Counted from the stretch's first letter, positions 1 to 6,377 are shown. The stretch: DNA of 6,956 bases from JAHJTW01 sp964545545 (GCA_964545545.1 CAZJGK010000118.1:1-6956); one strand, 5' to 3'. Made by a program: numbers and translations. The notes: generated from the sequence alone by a model not told the origin.

Positions 1-234
1 CAGCAGGCGCGGGATCTGGATGCCAACTTGGCGCGGATTCCCTTCCACATGGGGTGTTGCCTGCATAAGCTGGGGCGTTTCCAGGAGGCCCGGGCACAGC
101 TGGAGCAGGCTATCGAGTCCTTCCCCGAGGATAGCCGTGTCCATTACCAGTTGGCGCTGACATGTGACTCCCTGGGGCTGCATCCCCAGGCCAGGGTTCA
201 TTACGGTCAGGCCAGTTCGCGCCGGACCGGCTAA
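1..234 (+). CDS. TPR-repeat protein, C-terminal fragment (5' end outside the window)
   Basis: The frame is open from the first base of the window and ends at TAA 232-234, leaving 77 residues of a protein whose start lies upstream. Two consecutive degenerate TPR units are visible: about residues 11-44, with the helix pair around HMGCCLHKLGRFQEARAQLE and a closing FPED, and about residues 45-73, around YQLALTCDSLGLHPQARVHY. The G/A/Y positions and the L-G-x-x-x-x-A pattern fit the TPR consensus. TPRs are protein-binding scaffolds, so a specific role cannot be read from this fragment. The protein stops a few residues after the last repeat. The next gene, uppP, starts 43 nt downstream on the same strand with no convincing terminator between, so co-transcription is possible. 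A TTG at 28 is in frame but has no reason to be the start, since coding continues upstream of it. Confidence 0.8.
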   Translation, partial: QQARDLDANLARIPFHMGCCLHKLGRFQEARAQLEQAIESFPEDSRVHYQLALTCDSLGLHPQARVHYGQASSRRTG

Positions 235-277
235 ATCTTGATGGACCGTTTTTGCAATTTTCCCGAAAGGTCGCGAC

Positions 278-1066
278 GTGACGGAATTTTTCAACATGCT
301 TGTGCTGGCGGTGGTCCAGGGCCTGACGGAGTTTCTTCCGGTCAGCAGTTCCGGGCACCTGGTGCTTCTGCAACATTTTCTGTCCACACGTGAGGGAGAC
401 CTCTTTTTTGATGTGGTCCTGCATGCGGGCACGTTGTTTTCCGTGCTCGTCGTCTACCGCCGGGAGCTGATCCGGCTGCTCAAGCTGGACAGGGATTCCC
501 TGCAGTACATCCTGGCACTCGGCGTGGCCACCGTCCCGGCGGTTTTCGTCGGTCTGCTCGCCCAGGACCTGGTGGACCACCTGTTCGGCGCGCCGCGGTT
601 GGCCAGTCTGGGCCTCGTTTTTACGGGGCTTGTCCTGCTGTCAACTCGTTTGGCCAAGCAGGGAAGCGATGATCCGCAGAGTGAGTGGGCGCCCCGCCCG
701 GTGCCACTGGCCAAGGCCTGGGCCATCGGTATGGCCCAGGCCTTGGCCATCTGCCCGGGGATCAGCCGTTCGGGCTCGACAATTGCCGCGTCACTCTGGT
801 TGGGACTGCCGCGACGCGAGGCCACACGGTTCAGTTTCCTGCTGGCTATTCCCGCCATTGGCGGCGCTTTGGTGCTGAGCCTGATCCAGGGGGGGCAGGT
901 ATCGGGAGTTGGTTGGGGCACCCTGCTGCTGATGGCGCTGGTGTCGTTTCTGGTGGGACTGTTGGCCATTCGAATGACGGCCTTGGCGGTGGTCCGGGAC
1001 CACTTCTGGAAGTTCAGTATTTACTGTCTGATGATCGGAATCGTGGCCTGGGTGATCCTGTCCTGA
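278..1066 (+). CDS. uppP: Undecaprenyl-diphosphate phosphatase (UppP/BacA)
   Basis: This integral inner-membrane enzyme removes a phosphate from undecaprenyl diphosphate to regenerate the lipid carrier used for peptidoglycan and other envelope glycans. Overexpression of the family is known to give bacitracin resistance. The protein is 262 residues, close to the usual 265-275. Both family signatures are present. The first is at residues 14-28, QGLTEFLPVSSSGHL, which has the (E/Q)xxxE pair as Q14 and E18, the Ser cluster at 23-25 and H27. The second is at residues 160-168, PGISRSGST, which includes the catalytic-type R164. Several hydrophobic segments follow, consistent with a polytopic protein. 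The start is GTG at 278, preceded by AAAGG at 266-270 with a 7-nt spacer. The gene may be transcribed with the TPR gene before it. It ends one base from the stop of the oppositely oriented response regulator gene. Confidence 0.97.
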   Translation: MTEFFNMLVLAVVQGLTEFLPVSSSGHLVLLQHFLSTREGDLFFDVVLHAGTLFSVLVVYRRELIRLLKLDRDSLQYILALGVATVPAVFVGLLAQDLVDHLFGAPRLASLGLVFTGLVLLSTRLAKQGSDDPQSEWAPRPVPLAKAWAIGMAQALAICPGISRSGSTIAASLWLGLPRREATRFSFLLAIPAIGGALVLSLIQGGQVSGVGWGTLLLMALVSFLVGLLAIRMTALAVVRDHFWKFSIYCLMIGIVAWVILS

Positions 1067-1067
1067 A

Positions 1068-1442
1068 TCAGAGCGGAACCGTCTGCAAGATGTGTTGCAG
1101 CGTTGCGGTCACGCGGGGTTCGTCAAAGGGTTTGATGAGGAAGTCGCGGGCGCCGGCCTTGATGGCCGACAGGACCTGGTTCCGCTGCCCCAGGGGGGTG
1201 ATCATGACGACCAGTGCCTGCGGGTCGATGGTCAGGATTTCAGCCAGGGTTTCCAGGCTGTCGGTGTCCGGCAGGGTGGTGTCCAGCAGCACGATGTCCG
1301 GTTGCAGGCGCCGGAATTCCTTTATGGCCTGGACACCATCGGCGGCCTCCGCCACGACATTCAATCCCATTTCTTCGAGGATATCCCTGAGCATGGTCCG
1401 CATGAATCCTGCGTCGTCTACGATGAGTACGGTGTTGCTCAA
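1068..1442 (-). CDS. Single-domain CheY-like response regulator
   Basis: This 124-residue protein is a lone receiver domain with no DNA-binding or enzymatic output domain, so it probably acts by protein contact after phosphorylation by a histidine kinase not seen here. The receiver hallmarks are present: acidic pair D9-D10, phospho-acceptor D54 (VLLDTTLP), T82 in the VMITP strand, and K104 followed by P105 (LIKPF). The loop after D54 reads TTLPDTDS, with Ser where most receivers have Gly. I chose the TTG at 1442-1440 as start because GGAGG lies 8 nt before it and the protein then begins MSNTVLIVDD, as is typical of receivers. An in-frame GTG at 1457 would add five residues but would include that Shine-Dalgarno sequence in the coding region. 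The promoter must lie in or beyond the N gap. The stop is separated from the uppP stop by a single base. The kinase partner and target are unknown. Confidence 0.93.
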   Translation of the reverse strand: MSNTVLIVDDAGFMRTMLRDILEEMGLNVVAEAADGVQAIKEFRRLQPDIVLLDTTLPDTDSLETLAEILTIDPQALVVMITPLGQRNQVLSAIKAGARDFLIKPFDEPRVTATLQHILQTVPL

Positions 1443-1450
1443 GGCGAGAA

Positions 1451-1455
1451 CCTCC
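1451..1455 (-). promoter_or_regulatory. Ribosome binding site deciding the TTG start of the response regulator
   Basis: On the minus strand GGAGG at 1455-1451 is followed by 8 nt and then TTG at 1442-1440. This is optimal Shine-Dalgarno spacing, and it supports the shorter, TTG-initiated response regulator over the longer GTG alternative, which would start at 1457 upstream of the motif. Confidence 0.75.
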
Positions 1456-1460
1456 ACAAA

Positions 1461-1560
1461 NNNNNNNNNNNNNNNNNNNNNNNNNNNNNNNNNNNNNNNN
1501 NNNNNNNNNNNNNNNNNNNNNNNNNNNNNNNNNNNNNNNNNNNNNNNNNNNNNNNNNNNN
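1461..1560. other. Assembly gap of 100 Ns
   Basis: The block is exactly 100 undetermined bases, the conventional placeholder for a scaffold gap of unknown size. It removes the upstream region of the response regulator gene and the start codon and N-terminus of the DUF4139 gene. The true distance between the flanking genes, and whether other genes lie between them, cannot be judged. Confidence 0.99.
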
Positions 1561-1561
1561 G

Positions 1562-2884
1562 TCGGACCGGACTCAGCTGCAGCAGATCGATGTCACGGTC
1601 TACAACCACAATTTGGCTCTGGTGAGGGAGATCCGCCGGATCGACCTGCCTCGCGGCGACTTCACCCTGGAGTATCGTGATGTGCCTTCTTCCATCCAGC
1701 CGACAACCCTGCTGGCCAGCGCGGATAAGGACGCGGGTCTGGTCCTGTATGACCAGAACTACGAGTACGATCTGATGACTCCGGAAAAAATCCTGCAGAA
1801 GTACGTGGGCCGGGACATTTCCTGGATTCAGGAGGACGGTTCCCGGATCGAAGGCCGCTTGCTGGGCGTCAACGGCAAGCCGGTCTTTCAGGTGGGGGGT
1901 GAAATCCAGTTCGAAGTGCCGGGCCGTATGGTGTTGCCCGAAATGCCGGCCAATCTGCGCGCGCAGCCGACCCTGGTCTGGAATGCCCATGCGGACAAGG
2001 CCGGAATGGCCCGGGTGGAAACCTCCTACCTGACCAGCGGCATGAACTGGAACTGTGATTACGTCCTGCAGCTTGACAAGGCGGGCAAGACCGCCGGCCT
2101 GCAGGCCTGGGTCAGCGTCGTCAACAGCTGCGGGGCCAGTTTCCAGGGGGCGCACCTTTTGCTGGTGGCCGGAGATATTCATCGGGCGACCCCCGACCGG
2201 AATGTCATGATGGCCATGGGTGACAGTGAAGTGAACAAGTCTATCGCGCCGCCGCGGTTTCAGCAGGAAAGCCTCTACGATTACCACCTGTACACCCTGG
2301 ATCGCCCCGCCGACCTGAAGGATCAGCAGACCAAGCAGATCTCGCTGTTCGAACGCGCGGGGATCCCCGTGACCCGCATCTACCGCCTGGAGGGCGCGGC
2401 CCGCTATTTCAGGGGCCTGGCGAATTATAATACCGAGGACAAGGTCAATGTCCTGTACAGCTTTGATAATGACCGGGACAGCGGTCTGGGGCTGCCCATG
2501 CCCAAGGGCGTGGTCCGTATCTACGGCCTCTCTTCTGCGGGCGGCAGACAATTGCTGGGCGAGGACAGCATCGACCACACGCCGCAGGACGAGACCATCG
2601 AATTGACGGCCGGAACCGCTTTCGACATCGTGGCTGAACGCGTCCGGCTTAAGTACGAGAAGGTCTCCGACCGGGTGAGTCACACCACCTTCCGCATCAC
2701 CCTGCGCAACCACAAGGACGAGGACATCGCCGTGGATGTGCGCGAACCGGTGGGCGGTCAGTGGGAAGTCCTGGATAGTTCGTTCCCGGTCAAGCGGATC
2801 AGCGCCACCGAGATGGCCTTCACCGTGCCGGTGAAGGCGCACAAGGAGTCCGTGTTGACCTACAGGGTGGAGGTCACCTACTAA
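1562..2884 (+). CDS. DUF4139 domain-containing protein, N-terminus lost in the assembly gap
   Basis: The frame is open from the first codon after the gap to TAA 2882-2884 and gives 440 visible residues. A TTG at 1613 is in frame, but coding clearly precedes it: residues 10-30 contain DVTVYNHNLALVRE, the typical opening beta segment of this family. Further family-like blocks are LVAGDIHRA in mid-protein, preceded by a W-to-N-x-x-G stretch, and a C-terminal region with TFRITLRNHKDEDIAVDV, a W-x-V-L-D segment and the closing LTYRVEVTY. Only the extreme N-terminus should be missing, probably including an export signal, though that part is not visible. The family is uncharacterised; its beta-rich sequence suggests an envelope or secreted protein, but no enzymatic residues can be named. 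It converges with the membrane-TPR gene with 6 nt between stop codons, so functional coupling cannot be inferred from orientation. Confidence 0.88.
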   Translation, partial: SDRTQLQQIDVTVYNHNLALVREIRRIDLPRGDFTLEYRDVPSSIQPTTLLASADKDAGLVLYDQNYEYDLMTPEKILQKYVGRDISWIQEDGSRIEGRLLGVNGKPVFQVGGEIQFEVPGRMVLPEMPANLRAQPTLVWNAHADKAGMARVETSYLTSGMNWNCDYVLQLDKAGKTAGLQAWVSVVNSCGASFQGAHLLLVAGDIHRATPDRNVMMAMGDSEVNKSIAPPRFQQESLYDYHLYTLDRPADLKDQQTKQISLFERAGIPVTRIYRLEGAARYFRGLANYNTEDKVNVLYSFDNDRDSGLGLPMPKGVVRIYGLSSAGGRQLLGEDSIDHTPQDETIELTAGTAFDIVAERVRLKYEKVSDRVSHTTFRITLRNHKDEDIAVDVREPVGGQWEVLDSSFPVKRISATEMAFTVPVKAHKESVLTYRVEVTY

Positions 2885-2890
2885 CGGGAA

Positions 2891-5026
2891 TCAGGATTGG
2901 CTGCGCAGCTGCTGCAGCCGGCGGCGCAGACGCGCGTCGGAGGGCCGGAGGGCCACGGCTTTGGCAAAGGCGGCGATCGCCCCGGGGCGGTCGCCGCTTT
3001 TCAAACGGGCGGTGCCCAGGTTGGCCCAGGCCTGGTAGTTGTCGGCATCGACTTGCAGGGATTTGCGGAACCACTGCTCAGCGGCGCGCGGATTCCCCCT
3101 GCCCAGGGCGCAGACTCCGGCGTTGAGCGCCGAGCCGGCCATCCGGGGGTTGGTCGCAAAGGCCTGGGCGAAGCATTTCTCGGCAGCGGGGAAATCCTTT
3201 GCGGCCAGCTCCAGATTGCCCAGGTTATGCAGGAGTACGGGATGATCGGGCCGATCCTTAAGTCCCTGGCGCAAAGCGGCGGCCGCCGGATCGGTGTTCC
3301 CGGCCAGGAGCGACAGCCGGGCTGCCGCCAGGTAAACGTCGGCCCTGCGGGTCCTGGCGGTGACCATTGCGGCCTGTTGCCGGGTCGAATCCACCGCCGC
3401 CATCAGGATGGATTCCGGCATCTTGCGCCCGCTCCGGTTGTCCGTTCGCACCCACAGAATTCCGCCGGGGCCCGCGGTTTCCACGGACCAACGCTCACTG
3501 GCGATCAGCAACCCGGCCAGCTGGTCGGTGGTTCCACTGCCCAGGGCCAGGCAAACCGCCGTTACGGAGTACTTGTCCAGCAGATCCAGGGCGTCCGCCG
3601 ACCCAGACTTGATGCGGTTGTAGACCTTCCAGGCTGCGGGAGGATAGGCCTCCGTGCGGCCGTCAATGAACAGACGGCTGGAGGTGTTGCCCAGCAGATA
3701 GGCGGCAGCGTCGAGGTTGGCAAAAACCCGGTCTCGGGGTTGGTCGTCAAGGGCACGGGCGGCCGCTGCAGGATAGTGGGCCGGGGTCAGGCCCGTCCCG
3801 AAACGTCGTCCCACCCCTTCGTGCAGGTAAAAGGAATCGGTCACGATCCGGGGCCAGAAAGTGCCGACCAGAACCAGAACCAGGACCACGGGCAACCAGG
3901 GTTCAACCGTGCGCCAAGGCTTGGCTAACCTACCAACCGGCCAAAGGTGGGCAGGATTACCCCAGGGGCCCCGGTGCAGCAGGACGAAAGTCACGGCCAT
4001 GAAACCCAAATTGCGCTGGTTGCTCCAGGCGGCCAGGGCGGCCGCCAAAAACAGGAATGTGCGCAGCAGGTTGGGACGCGGCCACGACAGGGCGATGCGC
4101 AGGAGACCCCAGGCCAGGCAGATTTTGAAGAGGATAATGGTCCAGGCCAGACTGTGGGGAGAACTGGCCAAAGGGACAAGCTCGCTGATGGTATGCTTCA
4201 GGTCGGGGCCGTCTCCGGAAAATTGATTCAACACGGTCAGGGGATAGGTCCAGCCGCGCCAGCCCGCAGGAGTCAAACCCAGCGCCGCCCAACTCAGCAA
4301 AAGCGTCCAGGCCCACCGGGAGCGAGGGAGGCGACCGCTTTGACCGTCCAGTTTCTTCTGTGCCGGGTTCAACAACCCCGCCAGGAGCAGGATCCCCGGG
4401 CCGAGGATGGCGAAACCATGGAATTGGGCCCACAGCAGGCTCAACCAGAAAATTCCCCCGCAGGGGGTGCGAGGTTCAAGAATCAAGCGCAACGCTGGGC
4501 GTTGACCGGGTCTGGATTTCAGGCAGTTCTCGGCCAACGGGACGGCGGCCGCCAGCAGGAGATAGGAAATGAGTTCGGGGCGCATGGTCATCCGGGGCCA
4601 CATCAAACCCAGCCCCAGCATCAGGGCTGCGGCCAACCATGCCGGCCGGACGCTTGTCTGGTCATGGTTCCGGAACCGTGACAGCGGTCGGCCCAGGATG
4701 AATACCAGGAACAGGATCAGAGCGATCCGCAGGGCGTTCCACGCTCCCGCCAGGCTCTGGGCGGGGGTGTTAACGGCCTTGTTCAGGGCCAGCGCGGCCT
4801 TGCCGACACCGGCGACCAGGACCTGGAACAGCCATTCATGATCGACCCAGGGGCGATCGGGGGTCGTAAAACCGTAATGATTGGTCCGGGGCAGATGCCC
4901 AGCCAAAATGTCCTGGCCCGCACGCCAGTGGAACCAGATATCAAGGTCGCCCAGGGAGTGGGAGGCCAGCAGGAAGGCGGAAACAAGCACGAACGCCAGC
5001 AGCAGGCCTTTGAGCAGATTTTTCAT
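2891..5026 (-). CDS. Multi-pass membrane protein with C-terminal TPR repeats, GT-C-like in layout
   Basis: This 711-residue inner-membrane protein has three parts. Residues 1-395 are polytopic, with hydrophobic segments near 4-22, 98-113, 129-165, 191-220, 238-252, 292-313, 320-350 and 377-391. The first non-membrane loop carries DLDIWFHWRAG (27-37) and PWVDHEWLF (59-67), and MRPELISY lies at 148-155. Residues 396-530 form a soluble module containing RVFANLDAAAYLL and FIDGRTEAY (453-461). Residues 562-705 hold about four TPR units, such as LLHNLGNLELAAKDFPAAEK and AWANLGTARLKSGDRPGAIA. An acidic loop after the first helix, followed by many helices, resembles GT-C lipid-linked sugar transferases, but that is inference and the substrate is unknown. 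I prefer the ATG at 5026, which begins MKNLLKG directly before helix 1; GGAAGG lies 12 nt upstream, a rather long spacer. A TTG at 5062 would add 12 residues without an evident ribosome site. Confidence 0.87.
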   Translation of the reverse strand: MKNLLKGLLLAFVLVSAFLLASHSLGDLDIWFHWRAGQDILAGHLPRTNHYGFTTPDRPWVDHEWLFQVLVAGVGKAALALNKAVNTPAQSLAGAWNALRIALILFLVFILGRPLSRFRNHDQTSVRPAWLAAALMLGLGLMWPRMTMRPELISYLLLAAAVPLAENCLKSRPGQRPALRLILEPRTPCGGIFWLSLLWAQFHGFAILGPGILLLAGLLNPAQKKLDGQSGRLPRSRWAWTLLLSWAALGLTPAGWRGWTYPLTVLNQFSGDGPDLKHTISELVPLASSPHSLAWTIILFKICLAWGLLRIALSWPRPNLLRTFLFLAAALAAWSNQRNLGFMAVTFVLLHRGPWGNPAHLWPVGRLAKPWRTVEPWLPVVLVLVLVGTFWPRIVTDSFYLHEGVGRRFGTGLTPAHYPAAAARALDDQPRDRVFANLDAAAYLLGNTSSRLFIDGRTEAYPPAAWKVYNRIKSGSADALDLLDKYSVTAVCLALGSGTTDQLAGLLIASERWSVETAGPGGILWVRTDNRSGRKMPESILMAAVDSTRQQAAMVTARTRRADVYLAAARLSLLAGNTDPAAAALRQGLKDRPDHPVLLHNLGNLELAAKDFPAAEKCFAQAFATNPRMAGSALNAGVCALGRGNPRAAEQWFRKSLQVDADNYQAWANLGTARLKSGDRPGAIAAFAKAVALRPSDARLRRRLQQLRSQS

Positions 5027-5142
5027 CCTTGCTCGATACCTTCCCGCCAGGGCCAGGCGCAATGGGGCAGCGATTCAATCATCCCGGTCTCCAACGGGCT
5101 CAATCTATCACCCCAAGGAATCATGGGGAACATCAAATATCT

Positions 5143-5194
5143 TTTTGACAAACTGACCCGGGTTGCAGGGGCACATTTTGCCAATTTGTCAAAA
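5143..5194. repeat. 10-bp perfect inverted repeat, possible operator
   Basis: TTTTGACAAA at 5143-5152 is matched by its exact reverse complement TTTGTCAAAA at 5185-5194, with 32 nt between arms. A third GACAAA core occurs at 5215-5220 within GACAAATT, which is itself inverse to AATTTGTC at 5183-5190. Three copies of a core in alternating orientation could be binding sites for a dimeric regulator. Chance occurrence in AT-rich DNA cannot be excluded. Confidence 0.4.
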
Positions 5195-5220
5195 CCGGGA
5201 AATAATGGAGACTGGACAAA

Positions 5221-5235
5221 TTAAACCAAGTTTAA
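5221..5235. repeat. Operator-like dyad TTAAAC-N3-GTTTAA
   Basis: This is a perfect 6-bp inverted repeat around a 3-nt centre (CAA), in the AT-rich part of the region upstream of the sigma factor gene. It is about 85 nt before the promoter candidate at 5318-5326, a position that would suit an activator or an unrelated site better than a simple blocking operator. No known regulator is assigned. Confidence 0.3.
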
Positions 5236-5317
5236 ATCGATTTTTAATGTGTTGTAATTTATACGGTTACGGTGGTGATGAAATAATAAAGAAATGTCTA
5301 ATATATGGTACGGGAAT

Positions 5318-5326
5318 TGTTATAAG
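5318..5326 (+). promoter_or_regulatory. Extended -10 promoter candidate for the sigma factor gene
   Basis: TGTTATAAG matches the extended -10 pattern TGnTATAAT with one mismatch, at the last base. No good -35 hexamer stands 16-18 nt upstream, which is tolerated in extended -10 promoters. Transcription would begin near 5333 and leave a leader of about 64 nt before the ATG at 5397. A sigma-54-like motif overlaps the same place (see findings) and would predict almost the same start point. Confidence 0.4.
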
Positions 5327-5380
5327 AGGGCATCGCTCACCCCACCGGAACCGGATTTCTAGGGGGCAGCAAAGACTCCT

Positions 5381-5387
5381 GGAAAGG
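5381..5387 (+). promoter_or_regulatory. Ribosome binding site selecting the ATG at 5397
   Basis: GGAAAGG at 5381-5387 stands 9 nt before the ATG at 5397. Another in-frame ATG at 5388 abuts this motif directly and has no usable site of its own, so the 5397 start is preferred; the two differ by three residues only. Confidence 0.65.
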
Positions 5388-5396
5388 ATGGTTATC

Positions 5397-6377
5397 ATGG
5401 CCAAGGTTGGAAAAACTCCCGCAGCCCGTAAGGTCGCCGGGGCGCCTAAAGCTGCGCGCAGCAGCAGGGTTGCTCGCACGAAAAAGCCGACCAAGGTTGC
5501 CCGGAGTTCCAATTCAAGGACCAATGTGCCTGCCGCCCAATTGATGAGCAATCTGGACCTTTACTTCCAGGAAGTGAAGGCCTATTCCTTGTTGACCAGG
5601 GCTGAAGAATGCGAATTGGCCCGCGGTATTCATAGCAACGACAACGTGAGCCTCCACAAGCTGGTCAAGGCCAATCTGCGCTTCGTGGTGTCCATCGCCA
5701 AGGAATATGCGCACTACGGTGTGCCTCTGGAAGATTTGATCAACGAGGGCAATTTGGGCCTGCTCAAGGCCGCCCAGCGTTTTGATGAGACCCGTGGCTA
5801 CAAATTCATTTCCTACGCCGTGTGGTGGATTCGGCAGTCGATCCTCGCTTCACTGGCCAATCACAGCAAGATCGTGCGGATGCCTCTGAACCGGGCCCGG
5901 GTCCTGAACCAGATCAAGAAGGCCAGCGGCGAACTCCAGCAGAAATTGCGCCGTAAGCCCGAACCCGAAGAGATCGCCGCCAAACTGGGGTTGTCCCTCG
6001 ACGAGGTCAAGGACACCCTGCCTTTGATGCAGGACAACTTCTTCCTCGATGATTTTGTGGGCAACGACGAAGACAGCACCTATCTGGATTTTCTGGAAGA
6101 CACCACCAGCGAAGGTCCTGACTGCAAGGTCATGGATGATGACCTGAACCGGAGCATTGACCGTATGCTGGGTGATCTGAAAATTCGTGAGGCCAAGGTC
6201 CTGCGGCTTTATTACGGGCTTGGCAGCGACCGGGAAATGACCCTGGAGGAGATCGGGCGGATCATGGGGCTGACCCGTGAGCGGATTCGCCAGATCAAGG
6301 AAGAGGCCTTCGAGAAGATTCGCAGCAGCAAGACGTTCCGCTACATGCATGACTATGCGGATGAAGCCACCATCTAG
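5397..6377 (+). CDS. Sigma-70 family RNA polymerase sigma factor, RpoD/RpoS-like group 2
   Basis: This 326-residue sigma factor directs RNA polymerase to promoters. Residues 1-50 are a low-complexity tail rich in Lys, Arg, Ala and Ser. Region 1.2 follows (LDLYFQEVKAYSLLTRAEE, 53-71). Region 2 (about 87-163) is strongly conserved: NLRFVVSIAKEY, DLINEGNLGLLKAAQRFD, and the -10 recognition and melting segment FISYAVWWIRQSI at 138-149. Region 3 is about 164-210. Region 4 (about 254-312) has the helix-turn-helix MTLEEIGRIMGLTRERIRQIKE, which contacts the -35 element. Both an acidic region 1.1 and the long non-conserved insert of proteobacterial RpoD are missing, and the length is that of group 2 or compact RpoD/SigA proteins. 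I therefore infer an alternative or stress-type sigma rather than the housekeeping one, though a compact primary sigma is not ruled out. The RpoH-specific box was not recognised. The gene is monocistronic, ended by a strong terminator. Confidence 0.93.
   Translation: MAKVGKTPAARKVAGAPKAARSSRVARTKKPTKVARSSNSRTNVPAAQLMSNLDLYFQEVKAYSLLTRAEECELARGIHSNDNVSLHKLVKANLRFVVSIAKEYAHYGVPLEDLINEGNLGLLKAAQRFDETRGYKFISYAVWWIRQSILASLANHSKIVRMPLNRARVLNQIKKASGELQQKLRRKPEPEEIAAKLGLSLDEVKDTLPLMQDNFFLDDFVGNDEDSTYLDFLEDTTSEGPDCKVMDDDLNRSIDRMLGDLKIREAKVLRLYYGLGSDREMTLEEIGRIMGLTRERIRQIKEEAFEKIRSSKTFRYMHDYADEATI

Larger units (their letters stand above)
5027..5396. promoter_or_regulatory. Divergent intergenic region between the membrane-TPR gene and the sigma factor gene
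   Basis: About 370 nt lie between two divergently transcribed starts. The left part (to about 5128) has base composition like the genes. From about 5130 to 5335 it becomes distinctly AT-rich and contains several dyads: TTTTGACAAA at 5143-5152 with its exact inverse at 5185-5194, TTAAAC-N3-GTTTAA at 5221-5235, and the palindrome AAATCGATTT at 5234-5243. A short frame stays open upstream of the sigma start from 5163, but its amino-acid composition is not protein-like. I found no clear minus-strand promoter with both boxes for the membrane-TPR gene. The region probably holds the control elements of the sigma gene. Confidence 0.6.

Noticed and set aside
221..262. Possible terminator between the TPR gene and uppP (GC-rich end of the TPR gene, then GTTTTT)
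   Set aside because: The only hairpin, GCCGG-A-CCGGC, has an impossible one-base loop and is not adjacent to the T run. No stable stem precedes the Ts.
278..370. Gln in place of the first Glu of the UppP catalytic motif as a sign of an inactive enzyme
   Set aside because: The family motif is known as (E/Q)xxxE, and QGLTEFLP is a common variant. The second Glu, His and the PGxSRSxxT motif are all intact.
110..969. Minus-strand open frames opposite uppP
   Set aside because: uppP has both signature motifs and a ribosome site on the plus strand; the antisense frames have no motifs.
1439..2842. Long minus-strand open frame crossing the N gap and lying opposite the DUF4139 gene
   Set aside because: It spans undetermined bases, and its translation is His/Gln/Arg/Gly-rich with no family motifs. 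It is an antisense shadow of the GC-rich DUF4139 gene.
2897..4681. Plus-strand open frames opposite the membrane-TPR gene
   Set aside because: The compositions are Gly/Pro/Arg/Gln-rich without recognisable domains, while the minus strand encodes clear helices and TPR repeats over the same bases.
5145..5150. Perfect TTGACA hexamer as a plus-strand -35 box
   Set aside because: No -10-like hexamer lies 16-18 nt downstream (the sequence there is GGGGCA-like), and the hexamer is part of the inverted repeat. It is more likely coincidental or part of an operator.
5163..5396. Upstream in-frame extension of the sigma factor beginning at a TTG at 5163
   Set aside because: The extra 78 codons are AT-rich and not protein-like, have no ribosome site at 5163, and cover the likely promoter. 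GGAAAGG before 5397 marks a better start.
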